DNA from: Planctomycetota bacterium
GTDB taxonomy: Bacteria > Planctomycetota > UBA1135 > UBA2386
Length of the DNA: 43,295 nucleotides
NCBI GenBank assembly: GCA_028281765.1
Contig: JANQJF010000070.1
Coordinates: 1-43,295, forward strand
Reading direction: 5' to 3'
Under the pieces are notes generated by a model. That model worked only from the letters and a program-made list of their open reading frames with translations, had not been told where the DNA came from and did not search any database. This document shows, in pieces, positions 34,613 through 43,223 of this stretch; positions within the stretch are counted from its first letter, which is position 1; each line of letters starts with the position of its first letter. The translations under genes were made by a program, and so were the position numbers.

Positions 34613-36465
34613 GAATTCTCGTTGGTCCCGTGCTTGGAGCGCTCGCCGTTGGCGCAGCGGCGCAGTCGTCGTTGGTGTTGTCCGACGTGACCCAGTCCGT
34701 CGGCATCGATTGGGTGCAGGTCGATCCCGTCACGATGATGGGCGCGGGCGGCGCGTTCTTGGACTACGACGGCGACGGTTGGATGGACGTCCTGCTGTCC
34801 GGCGGTGACTCGACGCCGAAGCTCTACCGCAACACGATGAACGGGGCGTCGTTCGTGCCCGTGGCCAACGCCGTGTTCCCGCCGGCGTTCGGCGACGAAG
34901 GCACGAACGTGACGGTCGGTGACATCGACAACGACGGCGATCCCGACGTCTTCTTCGGGCGGCGTGGGTTCAACCTGCTGTTCCGCAACGACGGCGGGGG
35001 TGTCTTCACCGACATCACGACGCCGACCATGGCCGGAGAATGGAACCGCTTCACGACGTCCGCGGCGTTCGGCGATTTCGACAGTGACGGGAACCTCGAT
35101 CTCTACGTCGGCAACTACATCATCCCGGGCTCGATCTTCCCGAATCACACCCCGGAGCCGAATCGGATCTACCGGGGTCACGGCGACGGCACGTTCACCG
35201 AGATCACGACGCCGATGCTCGCGGGTGCCGGCTGCACGCTCGCGACCGCCTGGACCGACTTCGACGACGACGGCGACGTCGACATGATGGTGGCCAACGA
35301 CTTCGGCGACACCGTGCTGCCGAACAAGCTGTACCGCAACGACGGTGCGACGTTCGGTGGATGGCAGTGGACCGAGGTCTCCGCGGCGATGGACTTCGAC
35401 ATCGCGATCTACTGCATGGGCATCGCGATCGGGGACATCGATCGCGACCTCGACTTCGACTACTACTTCACGAACCTCGGTCGCAACGTGCTCCTGCGCA
35501 ACGACGGCTCGAGCTTCGCCGACATCACGACCGCGAGCGGCACCGAGCTGACGTTCGATCCCGACACGGTGCCGGAGCTGCTGGCGACGAGTTGGGGCAC
35601 GGGCTTCGCCGACTTCGACTGTGACGGTTGGTTGGACCTCTACGTTTCGAACGGCCACATCCCGGCGGCGCCGTTCATCGCGAACGGCACGCACACGCGC
35701 AACGTGCTCTACCGCCACGACGGCCCGTCGATGACGTTCACGGAAGTCGCGTCCCCGCTCGACAACGGCATCGGGCGCGGCGCGGCGTTCGCCGACTACG
35801 ACAACGACGGCGACGTCGACATCCTGCAGGTCAACATCAACGGCGCGCCCGTGCTGATGCGCAACGACTCCGCGCTCGCGGGTCACTGGATGAAGGTGCG
35901 TCTGTTCGGCCGCCAGAGCAACTGCGACGGACTCGGCGCGCGGATCGACGCGCACCTCGGCGACTGGATCGCGCGGCGCGAAGTCAGCCGCAACTTTTCG
36001 TATCAAGCGTCTTCGGAGCCGGCGGCGCACTTCGGTCTCGGCGACGTGAACTCCGTCGAGCGGCTGCACGTGCGCTGGCCGTCCGGCACCGAGCAAGACC
36101 TGCACGGCCTCGGTGTCGATCGCCCGTACCAGTTGATCGAGCCGGTCGTGACCGTGTCCGAAGGCGAGGACCTGTCGCTCGACTTCCCCGGCGGCAAGTG
36201 GTTCTCGTACCGCACGAAGCTGCGCAACGAGACCGGGACGGCGCGGACGGCGTACTACCAGCCGCAGATTCGCGTCGGTGGGATCACGCTGTGGGCGGGA
36301 GCGCCGGACGTCGTCACGCTTGCGCCCTACGAATGGCGTTCCGTTTGGTGGTCTCAGTTCGTGCCGGCCACGAGCCTGCCGCTGCCGCCGGGCCTGCAGC
36401 TCGTGTGGGTCGCGATGGACGCGGGGTTCGGTGTCGACGAAGACGCGATGCCGATCGGCGGCTGA
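34609..36465 (+). CDS. Secreted FG-GAP/VCBS repeat protein with ASPIC/UnbV domain
   Basis: 618 residues. The start is a GTG at 34609 that overlaps the previous stop (GTGA), implying translational coupling; GGAGG lies 10 bases upstream. The signal peptide is MRILVGPVLGALAVGAAAQ. Seven calcium-loop repeats of the FG-GAP/VCBS type follow: DYDGDGWMD, DIDNDGDPD, DFDSDGNLD, DFDDDGDVD, DIDRDLDFD, DFDCDGWLD and DYDNDGDVD. They form an integrin-like beta-propeller (~25-420). The ASPIC/UnbV domain is at ~424-505: SNCDGLGARIDAHLGDWIAR, EVSRNFSYQASSEP, AHFGLGDV, VRWPSGTEQDL. The last ~100 residues are a beta sandwich. This combination is widespread in planctomycetes and Bacteroidetes and is thought to act in adhesion or substrate binding at the surface. 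Confidence 0.92.
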   Translation: MRILVGPVLGALAVGAAAQSSLVLSDVTQSVGIDWVQVDPVTMMGAGGAFLDYDGDGWMDVLLSGGDSTPKLYRNTMNGASFVPVANAVFPPAFGDEGTNVTVGDIDNDGDPDVFFGRRGFNLLFRNDGGGVFTDITTPTMAGEWNRFTTSAAFGDFDSDGNLDLYVGNYIIPGSIFPNHTPEPNRIYRGHGDGTFTEITTPMLAGAGCTLATAWTDFDDDGDVDMMVANDFGDTVLPNKLYRNDGATFGGWQWTEVSAAMDFDIAIYCMGIAIGDIDRDLDFDYYFTNLGRNVLLRNDGSSFADITTASGTELTFDPDTVPELLATSWGTGFADFDCDGWLDLYVSNGHIPAAPFIANGTHTRNVLYRHDGPSMTFTEVASPLDNGIGRGAAFADYDNDGDVDILQVNINGAPVLMRNDSALAGHWMKVRLFGRQSNCDGLGARIDAHLGDWIARREVSRNFSYQASSEPAAHFGLGDVNSVERLHVRWPSGTEQDLHGLGVDRPYQLIEPVVTVSEGEDLSLDFPGGKWFSYRTKLRNETGTARTAYYQPQIRVGGITLWAGAPDVVTLAPYEWRSVWWSQFVPATSLPLPPGLQLVWVAMDAGFGVDEDAMPIGG

Positions 36466-37059
36466 GTGGTGCGACCCTCGTTCGCGGCATTGCTCGACGA
36501 AGTTCGCGCTTGCCGCATGTGTGCGCCCCACCTCGCTCACGGCGTGCGTCCGGTGCTCCAGGTCGGCACCCGCGCGCGCGTGTTGATCGCGGGTCAGGCG
36601 CCCGGGCGTCGCGTGCACGAGTCGGGCGTGCCGTTCGACGATCCGAGTGGGGATCGTTTGCGTGACTGGATGGGCGTGACGCGCGAGACGTTCTACGACT
36701 CGTCCAAGATCGCGATCTTACCGATGGGCTTCTGCTACCCGGGCACCGGCAAGTCCGGGGACCTGCCGCCCCGACCCGAGTGCGCAGACGCGTGGCGGGA
36801 TGCGTTGCTGAACCGGATGAAGTCGCTGCGTCTCACGCTCGTCGTCGGGCAGTACGCGGCGAAGTGGCATATCGGCAGTGGCTCGACTTCGCTGACTTCG
36901 GTGATTCGGGGGTGGCGCGATCACGCACCTGCGGCGTTGCCGTTGCCGCACCCGAGCCCTCGCAACAACATCTGGTTGAAGAAGAATCCTTGGTTCGTCG
37001 AGGAGCTCGTGCCGGAGCTGCGGCGGCGGGTGCGCGCCGCGCTGCGAGGATCACGGTAG
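36466..37059 (+). CDS. Uracil-DNA glycosylase family protein
   Basis: 197 residues. The start is GTG at 36466, directly after the stop of the UnbV gene. The protein belongs to the COG1573-like UDG family that removes uracil from DNA in base-excision repair. Motifs: CRMC (16-19), VLIAGQAPGRRVHESG (39-54) as the uracil-pocket motif 1, DDPSGDRLRDWMGV (58-71), MGFCYPGTGKSGDLPPRPEC and the closing LPLPHPSPRNNIWLKKNPW with the motif-2 histidine. Only two of the four cysteines that bind the 4Fe-4S cluster in family 4 enzymes are obvious, so a cluster is uncertain. A DNA repair enzyme coupled behind two secreted proteins is an odd operon. Confidence 0.9.
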   Translation: MVRPSFAALLDEVRACRMCAPHLAHGVRPVLQVGTRARVLIAGQAPGRRVHESGVPFDDPSGDRLRDWMGVTRETFYDSSKIAILPMGFCYPGTGKSGDLPPRPECADAWRDALLNRMKSLRLTLVVGQYAAKWHIGSGSTSLTSVIRGWRDHAPAALPLPHPSPRNNIWLKKNPWFVEELVPELRRRVRAALRGSR

Positions 37060-37088
37060 GCACGAGGATGCTGTTCGCGTCCATGGAA

Positions 37089-39665
37089 TCAGCCCCAGCG
37101 CTCGCGAATCCGCACCGCGCGTTCGAGACCGTCGAGGGATTGCAGCACCTTGCGGCGAATGTCGTCCGGCAGTTGCTCTTCGTTCAAGAACGTGCGCACG
37201 ATCTCGAGCGCCTCCGGCGAACTGTGGCCGTTGACGAAAGCGTCGATCCAAGCTGGCATGAAGAAGATGCGGCGGTTCGCCTTCACCCACTCGACCATGT
37301 CGAGGGCCGGACGGAGGTAGCGCAACGTGTGCCCCGACTGGCCCGGCCAGTGGAAGAACGAGAGGCTGTCCTGCATCCACTGCTCCGGAGGTTCGTTGAG
37401 CTTCTGGTAGAGCTCGAAGTACTGCTTCTTGGCTGCCGGGTCGTCGGCTGCGGCGTGTGCCATGAAGATCTCCTTGCCGCAGTCCTGACCCCGCGTGTTG
37501 ACCTTCTCCTGGAGTAGTAGGTCGACGTGGCCGCACGCGAGCATCGCGGATGCGAGCAGGAAGCGGTCGCGGCGGCCGAGCTCGAGCCCGGGAACCTCCG
37601 TCTCGCCGTCGAGCACGCCGCGTGTCGCGAGTTGCACGTCGCGCGTCGCGCAGTGTCGGACGAGGAAGCGCATCGTTTGGAGCTCGAGCCCGGGTAGTCC
37701 GTGCTGCAGCTGCGGCAGCAGGAACTCGGCGACGCGCGTGCGCGCGGCTTTCGCTTCGTCGCGTGGGAGATAGCGACCCATCGTCGTCGCGACGGTGCCG
37801 AGCAACCACGAATGCGTCTCCGGATCGCGTTCGCGCTCGAGCAGGCGTATTGCGACGTCCAGGTATCGCCGCGGGTCGAGCTTGGCCTCGCGCAGCGTGT
37901 TGTAGAGCGCTGACATCGCGGTCGCCCGAAGCAGCAGGTCCTCGATCTCGTGCGCGTGGTCACAGATCCAGCTGCTGCTCGCTTCGTCGAGCACGAACAG
38001 GCCGTACGCGACGTCCCGCGGATTCAGCAGGAGGCACTTCGGCCGCGGCTTGCCGACGAGCTCCTCGAGTGGATGCGATGCGCCGACGAAGCGTGCGCGG
38101 ATCGTCTCGTGACGATCAGGCGCGGAGAACGCCATGACCTCGACGTCCAGGGGCCACAGAGCTTTCTCTCCCTGCGCGCCGATCTGGCGCAGTCGACATG
38201 CGGTTACGGTGCCGTCGGCATCCGCGACGGTCTGCGCGCTGACCCGTGGCATGCCGGGCGCGAGGATCCACCTCGTCGACCACAGTCCGCTATCTGAGCC
38301 CGACGCCTCGTCGAGTGCCGCCGCGAGGTCCTGCCAGCGCGCGTTTCCGTACGCGTGGCGCTGCAGGAAAATCTGGACGCCGCGACGGAAGACCGCGGGA
38401 CCGAGGCGCGCGTGCAGCTCGCGCAGTACGGCCGGTGCCTTGTTGTAGACGATCGCACCGTAGGCCGACTTCGCGTCGGCGAGATTGCCGAGCTTCTGGT
38501 AGATCGGTGTCGTGCCGCGTGTGCCGTCGATCGCGTAGGCCCGCGGCTTGACGCGCTGGTGGAATCTCAGCCACGCGTTCTTGCCGGGCTCGAGCACGTC
38601 GAGCAGCGTGTAGCCGACGAACGTCGCAAACCCCTCCTTGAGCCAGAGGTCGTCGAACCACTCCATCGTCACGAGGTTGCCGAACCACTGGTGCGACACC
38701 TCGTGATAGATCAGCGTGCTACGCCGGATCTTCTCGCTCTCGGTCGGCACGTGATCGAACACGAGCGAGGCCTCGCGGTAGAAGATCGCGCCCGCGTGTT
38801 CCATGCCGCCGTATGGGAAGCCAGGTAGCAGCACGAAGTCGAGCTTACCGAACGGGTATGGCGAGTCGAAGTAGTCACCGAGCCACTGCAGCGACTCACG
38901 GTGCATGGAGAACAGGAGCTCGCGCTCGAGCTCTTTCACGCGGCTCTTGCGGACGTACATCCGCAGCGGGCGAGAATCGTCGCGACCGACGCCGGAGGCA
39001 TGCGCGTCGTCGATTCGTTGGAACGGACCCGCGGCGAATGCGAACAGATACGTCGGGAGCGGCTTCGACTTCGCGAAGTGCACCGTGCGCACACCGTCGG
39101 CGGTTTCGTCCGCGATCTCCGCGCCGTTGCCGATCGCGTGCCAGCCGTCCGGAACCTCGAGGTGCAACGAGAACGTGGCCTTGAGGTCCGGCTGATCGAA
39201 GCACGGGAACAGCCGATGCGCGTCCGCGGGAACGACGAGCGTGTAGAAGTAGTCCTGATTCGCGGCCTTGTCGCGGTAGCGCGTCAGCGGTGTTCCCGTC
39301 GACGCCACCGTGGACGCGAAGTCCGCGCGGAAGGTGTTCTTGCCGTCGCGGAGCAGGGCGTTCGGGATGACGACGTGTCCGTTCTGCCGGCGTAGGTCGA
39401 CGGACTTCGCGTTCACGGAAATGCCGTTGAGGGCCGCGCCGTCGAAGTCGAGCTGGATCGGGCCGGAGTCGCGTGGGGCCCTGAGTTCGAATTCGACGGT
39501 CACGCTGCCGCGGACTGTATCGATGCCCTGCTCGAGTCGGAACTTCAGGTCGTAGTGGACCGACTCGATCGCTTTGCGCCGCGCGGTCGCGAGATCGCGT
39601 GCGATGCCCGGCGTCGGATCTTGGGATGCGGTGATCAACAGCGCCGTCGCGAGGATCGCAAGCAT
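37089..39665 (-). CDS. M1 family metallo-aminopeptidase, probably exported
   Basis: 858 residues. The N-terminus MLAILATALLITASQDPTPG is a short signal peptide. The M1 domains follow: a beta saddle (35-230), then the thermolysin-like domain with the exopeptidase motif GGMEHAG (286-292) and zinc site HEVSHQWFGN (321-330) with the third ligand Glu344 in WLKEGFATF. The substrate-side YGAIVYNKAPAVL supplies the catalytic tyrosine region. Odd: the exopeptidase motif has His where GAMEN usually has Asn. The C-terminal ~320 residues are helical (armadillo-like). It removes N-terminal residues from peptides, probably in the periplasm. The start lies 10 bases after the stop of the Gfo/Idh/MocA gene, so the two form an operon. 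Confidence 0.92.
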   Translation of the reverse strand: MLAILATALLITASQDPTPGIARDLATARRKAIESVHYDLKFRLEQGIDTVRGSVTVEFELRAPRDSGPIQLDFDGAALNGISVNAKSVDLRRQNGHVVIPNALLRDGKNTFRADFASTVASTGTPLTRYRDKAANQDYFYTLVVPADAHRLFPCFDQPDLKATFSLHLEVPDGWHAIGNGAEIADETADGVRTVHFAKSKPLPTYLFAFAAGPFQRIDDAHASGVGRDDSRPLRMYVRKSRVKELERELLFSMHRESLQWLGDYFDSPYPFGKLDFVLLPGFPYGGMEHAGAIFYREASLVFDHVPTESEKIRRSTLIYHEVSHQWFGNLVTMEWFDDLWLKEGFATFVGYTLLDVLEPGKNAWLRFHQRVKPRAYAIDGTRGTTPIYQKLGNLADAKSAYGAIVYNKAPAVLRELHARLGPAVFRRGVQIFLQRHAYGNARWQDLAAALDEASGSDSGLWSTRWILAPGMPRVSAQTVADADGTVTACRLRQIGAQGEKALWPLDVEVMAFSAPDRHETIRARFVGASHPLEELVGKPRPKCLLLNPRDVAYGLFVLDEASSSWICDHAHEIEDLLLRATAMSALYNTLREAKLDPRRYLDVAIRLLERERDPETHSWLLGTVATTMGRYLPRDEAKAARTRVAEFLLPQLQHGLPGLELQTMRFLVRHCATRDVQLATRGVLDGETEVPGLELGRRDRFLLASAMLACGHVDLLLQEKVNTRGQDCGKEIFMAHAAADDPAAKKQYFELYQKLNEPPEQWMQDSLSFFHWPGQSGHTLRYLRPALDMVEWVKANRRIFFMPAWIDAFVNGHSSPEALEIVRTFLNEEQLPDDIRRKVLQSLDGLERAVRIRERWG

Positions 39666-39675
39666 GGGCTCGGGG

Positions 39676-40983
39676 TCAGACGCTCCAGCCTTCGCGGTAG
39701 TTGCGCGTGACGTATTCGTTGGCGTCGCGGATGTCGAACTCCAGCTTGGCGCTGTCCCACGCGAGCTCGCGATCCTTGAACCGTCCGGCGACCGTGCCGA
39801 CGAGCACGGCTTCGGTCAGCGGCCCCGAGTACGAGAACGGCGTCGTCGTGCGCCCTTCGCCCCGGCAGGCGTCGGTCCACTCGTGGTAGTGGTTGATCGA
39901 CGCCATCTCGTGCAGCTCGACGTCGAGCTTCTCGCCGTCCTTGTAGAAGCGCGGCATGGCCCAGTGCGGGATGACCATCACGCCCGTCTCGCCGACGAGG
40001 TACGAGCCGGCACCCGGGAGCTTGTCGCTGTCCGGCAGCTGCGCGTGCTTCGCGGAAGGCTTGGTCTTGCGACCGTCGGTCCATCGGAACGTGAGCGTGT
40101 CGGTCGTCTGCTCTGACCCGGGGAACTCGTAGAGGATGTCGCTATCAGGGGCGAACGTCTCTTCGAAGTGCTGCGGTCCCCGTGATACGACCTTCTTCGG
40201 CGCGCCGATGCCGAGCGCGGTGAACACCGGGTCGAAGATGTGGCAGCCCATGTCGCCGAGCGTGCCGCAACCGAAGTCCTTCCAGCCGCGCCACTGACCG
40301 GGGTGGTAGATGCGGTTCACGTACGGGCGTTCGGCGGCGACGCCGAGCCAGAGGTCCCAGTCGAGGTGCTTCGGCACTTCGTCCGTGTGGTCGGGACGAC
40401 CATCCTTCGGGCCGGCCCACGAACGGCTCACCCAGAGGTGCGCCTCGCGCACCTTGCCGATCGCGCCGCTGCGAAGCGTGGCGACGGCCGTGCGGTAGGC
40501 GGCGTGCGCGTGGATCTGCGTGCCCATCTGCGTCACGAGTTCGTGCTTCTCGGCGAGCTCGGCCATGCGTCGGCACTCGAGAAGGTTGTGGGCGATCGGC
40601 TTCTGGCAGTAGACGTGCAGCTTGCGCTCGAGCGCAGCGATCGCGACCGGGCCGTGCATGTGGTCGGGTGTCGACACGACAACCGCGTCGATGTCCTTGC
40701 CCATCTCGTCGAACATCTTCCGGTAGTCCGCGAACGTGCGGGCTTTCGCGTGTTTCTTCGCGGCGTTGCCGAGGTTGTTCGCGTCGACGTCGCACAGCGC
40801 GACGATGCGGACGTTCTTACCACTGGAGACCTGGTTCAGGTCCGCGCCTCCCATTCCGCCGACGCCGACGCAGGCGACGTTCAGCTGTTCGTTGGGCGAG
40901 AAGCTCGCCGCTCGCCCGCGGACCGAGGGCAAAGCGATTGCGGCGGACGTGAAGACGAAAGTGCGGCGCGTTGGACGATTCAC
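39676..40983 (-). CDS. Tat-exported Gfo/Idh/MocA family oxidoreductase
   Basis: 435 residues. The start is GTG at 40983, giving MNRPTRRTFVFTSAAIALPS, a twin-arginine signal peptide with RR at 6-7. The NAD(P)-binding Rossmann loop is GVGGMGG (40-46). VVSTPDHMHGPVAIAAL and CQKPIAHN (126-133) match the family, where QKP replaces the usual EKP. GDMGCHIFDPVF and LGVAAERPYVNRIYHPGQWR are typical of the planctomycete secreted subgroup. Such enzymes oxidise or reduce sugars, inositols or their glycosides with a tightly bound cofactor. It is cotranscribed with the M1 aminopeptidase. Confidence 0.93.
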   Translation of the reverse strand: MNRPTRRTFVFTSAAIALPSVRGRAASFSPNEQLNVACVGVGGMGGADLNQVSSGKNVRIVALCDVDANNLGNAAKKHAKARTFADYRKMFDEMGKDIDAVVVSTPDHMHGPVAIAALERKLHVYCQKPIAHNLLECRRMAELAEKHELVTQMGTQIHAHAAYRTAVATLRSGAIGKVREAHLWVSRSWAGPKDGRPDHTDEVPKHLDWDLWLGVAAERPYVNRIYHPGQWRGWKDFGCGTLGDMGCHIFDPVFTALGIGAPKKVVSRGPQHFEETFAPDSDILYEFPGSEQTTDTLTFRWTDGRKTKPSAKHAQLPDSDKLPGAGSYLVGETGVMVIPHWAMPRFYKDGEKLDVELHEMASINHYHEWTDACRGEGRTTTPFSYSGPLTEAVLVGTVAGRFKDRELAWDSAKLEFDIRDANEYVTRNYREGWSV

Positions 40984-41225
40984 GCCGAGCAGTCTAAGCA
41001 GGGTGCGGTGTGCAGGCGACGTTCCAACGCAGGAACGGTCGAGCTTCCGTAAAGACGCCCCGAGGTGCGCGGGGGATTGCTGCAGTCAATCCCTGGACGC
41101 GACCGCCCGACCTATCGCCGTGTGGTCTCACGCTGGGCGCGCAGCGGCTCGACTACGCCGGAACCGCCATCGACTTCGGCTCTTCGCGCGTCGGGCTCGT
41201 CACCGTCGGTCCGTGACCGCGGCCG
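40984..41225. other. 242-base spacer with a weak open frame
   Basis: Between the oxidoreductase and YgiQ genes. A plus-strand frame 41010-41216 (68 codons) ends in LDYAGTAIDFGSSRVGLVTV, which has a protein-like beta-strand pattern. No Shine-Dalgarno precedes it and no family is recognised. It may be a gene remnant or chance. The minus-strand box TAGACT of the 40983 gene also lies here. Confidence 0.3.
40991..40996 (-). promoter_or_regulatory. Candidate -10 box TAGACT before the Gfo/Idh/MocA gene
   Basis: On the minus strand GCTTAGACT lies 7 bases before the GTG start at 40983, in the same position as the other boxes. Confidence 0.35.
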
Positions 41226-43163
41226 CTATCGCTTCGAGCGTCGGTGAGGGCGATACCCGACCGCGCCTTGGCCCTGCGGGGCCGTCGCGCGCTCGGCGTC
41301 ACGCCGCCGCGCGGCGAGAGCTTCTTTCGGCGCCTTGGCGGGGATCAGGCACTTCGGTCCGCTACCGATCAAGTCCTGGCGGCCGGCGTCGACGAGCGCC
41401 TTGCGCACGACGAACCAGTTCTCGGGTTTGAAGAACTGCATGAGCGCGCGCTGGACGTTGCGGTCGCGCAGCTTTTTCACGGTGTCGACCGGCTGCATCG
41501 TCATCGGATCGAGTCCGGTGAAGTGCATGCACGTGGCGATGTCCATCGGCGCGGGGATGAAGTCCTGCACCTGGCGCGGGCGATAGCCGCGCTGCTTCAA
41601 GAACACTGCGAGCTCGATCATCTCCTCGACGCTGCTGCCGGGGTGGCTCGCGATGAAGTAGGGCACGAGATACTGCTCTTTGCCCGCGCGTTTCGAGGCG
41701 GCTTGAAACGCCTCGGCGAACTCGTCGAACGAACCGACCGAGGGCTTCTTCATCAGGCGAAGGACCTTGTCGCTCGCGTGCTCGGGCGCGACTTTGAGGT
41801 GACCGCCGGTGTGGTGGGCCGCGACTTCTTCGAGGTATTCGGAGTCGCGTGCCGCGAGATCCATGCGGATGCCCGAGGCGACCTTGACCGACTTGACGCC
41901 CGGGATCGCGCGCGCCTTGCGGAGCAGCTGCGTCGTCGGCGAGTGGTCGGTGCCGAGCAGCTTGCAAATCGTCGGATGGACGCACGACAGGCGGCGACAG
42001 CGCTTCTCGATCTCCGGCTTCGTGCAGCGCATCTTGTACATGTTCGCGGTCGGACCGCCGATGTCGCTGATGTGGCCCTTGAAGTCCGGGGCGCTTGCGA
42101 TGGTCCGCACTTCGTCGAGGATGGACTTCTCGCTACGGCTCTGGATCGCGCGACCCTGGTGCATCGTGATCGAGCAGAAGGTGCAGCCCCCGAAGCACCC
42201 GCGCATGACCGTGACCGAGTCCTTGATCATGTCGTGCGCCGGGATCGGCTCGCGGTACCGCGGGTGCGGCCGACGCGTGAAGGGGAGGTCGTAGATCGCG
42301 TCCATCTCCGGCGTGTCGAGCGAGAGCGCCGGTGGGTTGATCACGACCGTGCGGTCGCCGTGCCTTTGCGTGAGCCTGCGACCGTTGAGCGGATTGGTTT
42401 CGTCGTGGAGCGCGCGCGTCATCTCGGCGAACGGACGTCCACCCTGCTTGACGTCCTCGAAGCTCGGAAGGGCGCGCGTCTCGCCGTCGTTCGTCGCGTC
42501 GGCCCACGTGTGCTCGGGTAGCTGTTCGCTGCCGCGCATCAGGTAGGCGACGCCGCGCATGTCCCGCAGATCCTCGAGCGATTCGCCCGCGTCGAGTCGC
42601 TTGGCGATCTCGGTGATCACGCGTTCTCCCATGCCGAACCCGACGAGGTCGGCTTTGCTCGTCACGAGAATGCTCGGCCGCACCGTGTCCGACCAGTAGT
42701 CGTAGTGTGCGATGCGGCGCAGCGAGGCCTCGACTCCGCCCGCGATGACCGGCACACCGGGGAAGGCCTCGCGGCAGCGCTGGGCGTACACGTTCGTCGA
42801 GCGGTCCGGGCGGAGGCCGGCGCGGCCGCCGGGCGAGTACGCGTCGTCGCTGCGCGGCTTCTTGTTGGCCGTGTAGCGGTTGATCATCGAGTCCATGTTG
42901 CCGGCGCTGACCGCGAAGAAGAGGCGCGGTTGGCCGAGCGAGCGGAACGCGTCGACGCTGCGCCAGTCGGGCTGTGGCAGGATCGCGACCGAGAAGCCTT
43001 GCGCTTCGAGCGTGCGGCCGAGCACGGCCATCGCGAACGAGGGGTGGTCGATGTAGGCGTCGCCGGTGACGAACACGATGTCCGGCTGCGACTGGCCGCG
43101 CGCGCGGAGCTCTTCCGCCGTCGTCGGGAGGAAGTCGGTCAGGCTCGGGTTGCAGGCGGACAT
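41226..43163 (-). CDS. YgiQ family radical SAM protein
   Basis: 645 residues from ATG 43163, which opens MSACNPSLTDFLPTTAEELR, the conserved N-terminus. A cobalamin-binding-like N-terminal domain (25-200) contains VTGDAYIDHPSFAMAVLGR (32-50) and VPVIAGGVEASLRRIAHYDY (137-156). The radical SAM cluster is CFGGCTFC (323-330), preceded by DMIKDSVTVMRG. GHISDIGGPTANMY and TGGHLKVAPEHASDKVL are also family hallmarks, and VQDFIPAPMDIATCMHFTG closes the core. The function of YgiQ proteins is not known, though they are widely conserved. The C-terminus is basic (RRRDAERA, RPHRRSKR). The longer frame to 43259 overlaps the divergent sigma gene and has no support. Confidence 0.94.
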   Translation of the reverse strand: MSACNPSLTDFLPTTAEELRARGQSQPDIVFVTGDAYIDHPSFAMAVLGRTLEAQGFSVAILPQPDWRSVDAFRSLGQPRLFFAVSAGNMDSMINRYTANKKPRSDDAYSPGGRAGLRPDRSTNVYAQRCREAFPGVPVIAGGVEASLRRIAHYDYWSDTVRPSILVTSKADLVGFGMGERVITEIAKRLDAGESLEDLRDMRGVAYLMRGSEQLPEHTWADATNDGETRALPSFEDVKQGGRPFAEMTRALHDETNPLNGRRLTQRHGDRTVVINPPALSLDTPEMDAIYDLPFTRRPHPRYREPIPAHDMIKDSVTVMRGCFGGCTFCSITMHQGRAIQSRSEKSILDEVRTIASAPDFKGHISDIGGPTANMYKMRCTKPEIEKRCRRLSCVHPTICKLLGTDHSPTTQLLRKARAIPGVKSVKVASGIRMDLAARDSEYLEEVAAHHTGGHLKVAPEHASDKVLRLMKKPSVGSFDEFAEAFQAASKRAGKEQYLVPYFIASHPGSSVEEMIELAVFLKQRGYRPRQVQDFIPAPMDIATCMHFTGLDPMTMQPVDTVKKLRDRNVQRALMQFFKPENWFVVRKALVDAGRQDLIGSGPKCLIPAKAPKEALAARRRDAERATAPQGQGAVGYRPHRRSKR

Positions 43164-43174
43164 GGGGACGCGGG

Positions 43175-43180
43175 ATCTTA
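43175..43180 (-). promoter_or_regulatory. Candidate -10 box TAAGAT before ygiQ-like gene
   Basis: On the minus strand GGCTAAGATCC lies 11 bases before the ATG at 43163. It is one of the closest matches to the GCTANGATCC consensus. Confidence 0.45.
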
Positions 43181-43211
43181 GCCAGGAAGTGGCGGTGGTG
43201 CCCGGGCAGGG

Positions 43212-43217
43212 TAGAAC
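43212..43217 (+). promoter_or_regulatory. Candidate -10 box TAGAAC before the sigma-factor gene
   Basis: GGGTAGAAC is followed by six bases and the ATG. The last base departs from the TANNNT pattern. Confidence 0.3.
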
Positions 43218-43223
43218 TCGGCC

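Noticed and set aside
34411..36618. 735-codon minus-strand frame opposite the FG-GAP/UnbV gene
   Set aside because: Mirror frame of Asp-rich calcium repeats, which gives long His/Val/Arg runs; no start signal or domain.
41010..41216. 68-codon plus-strand frame as a real gene
   Set aside because: No ribosome-binding site, no recognised family and no neighbour context. Kept only as a note in the spacer entry.
41201..41225. Inverted repeat GTCAC/GTGAC downstream of the YgiQ gene as terminator
   Set aside because: Five-base arms with a nine-base loop and no T tract are too weak to support a terminator.
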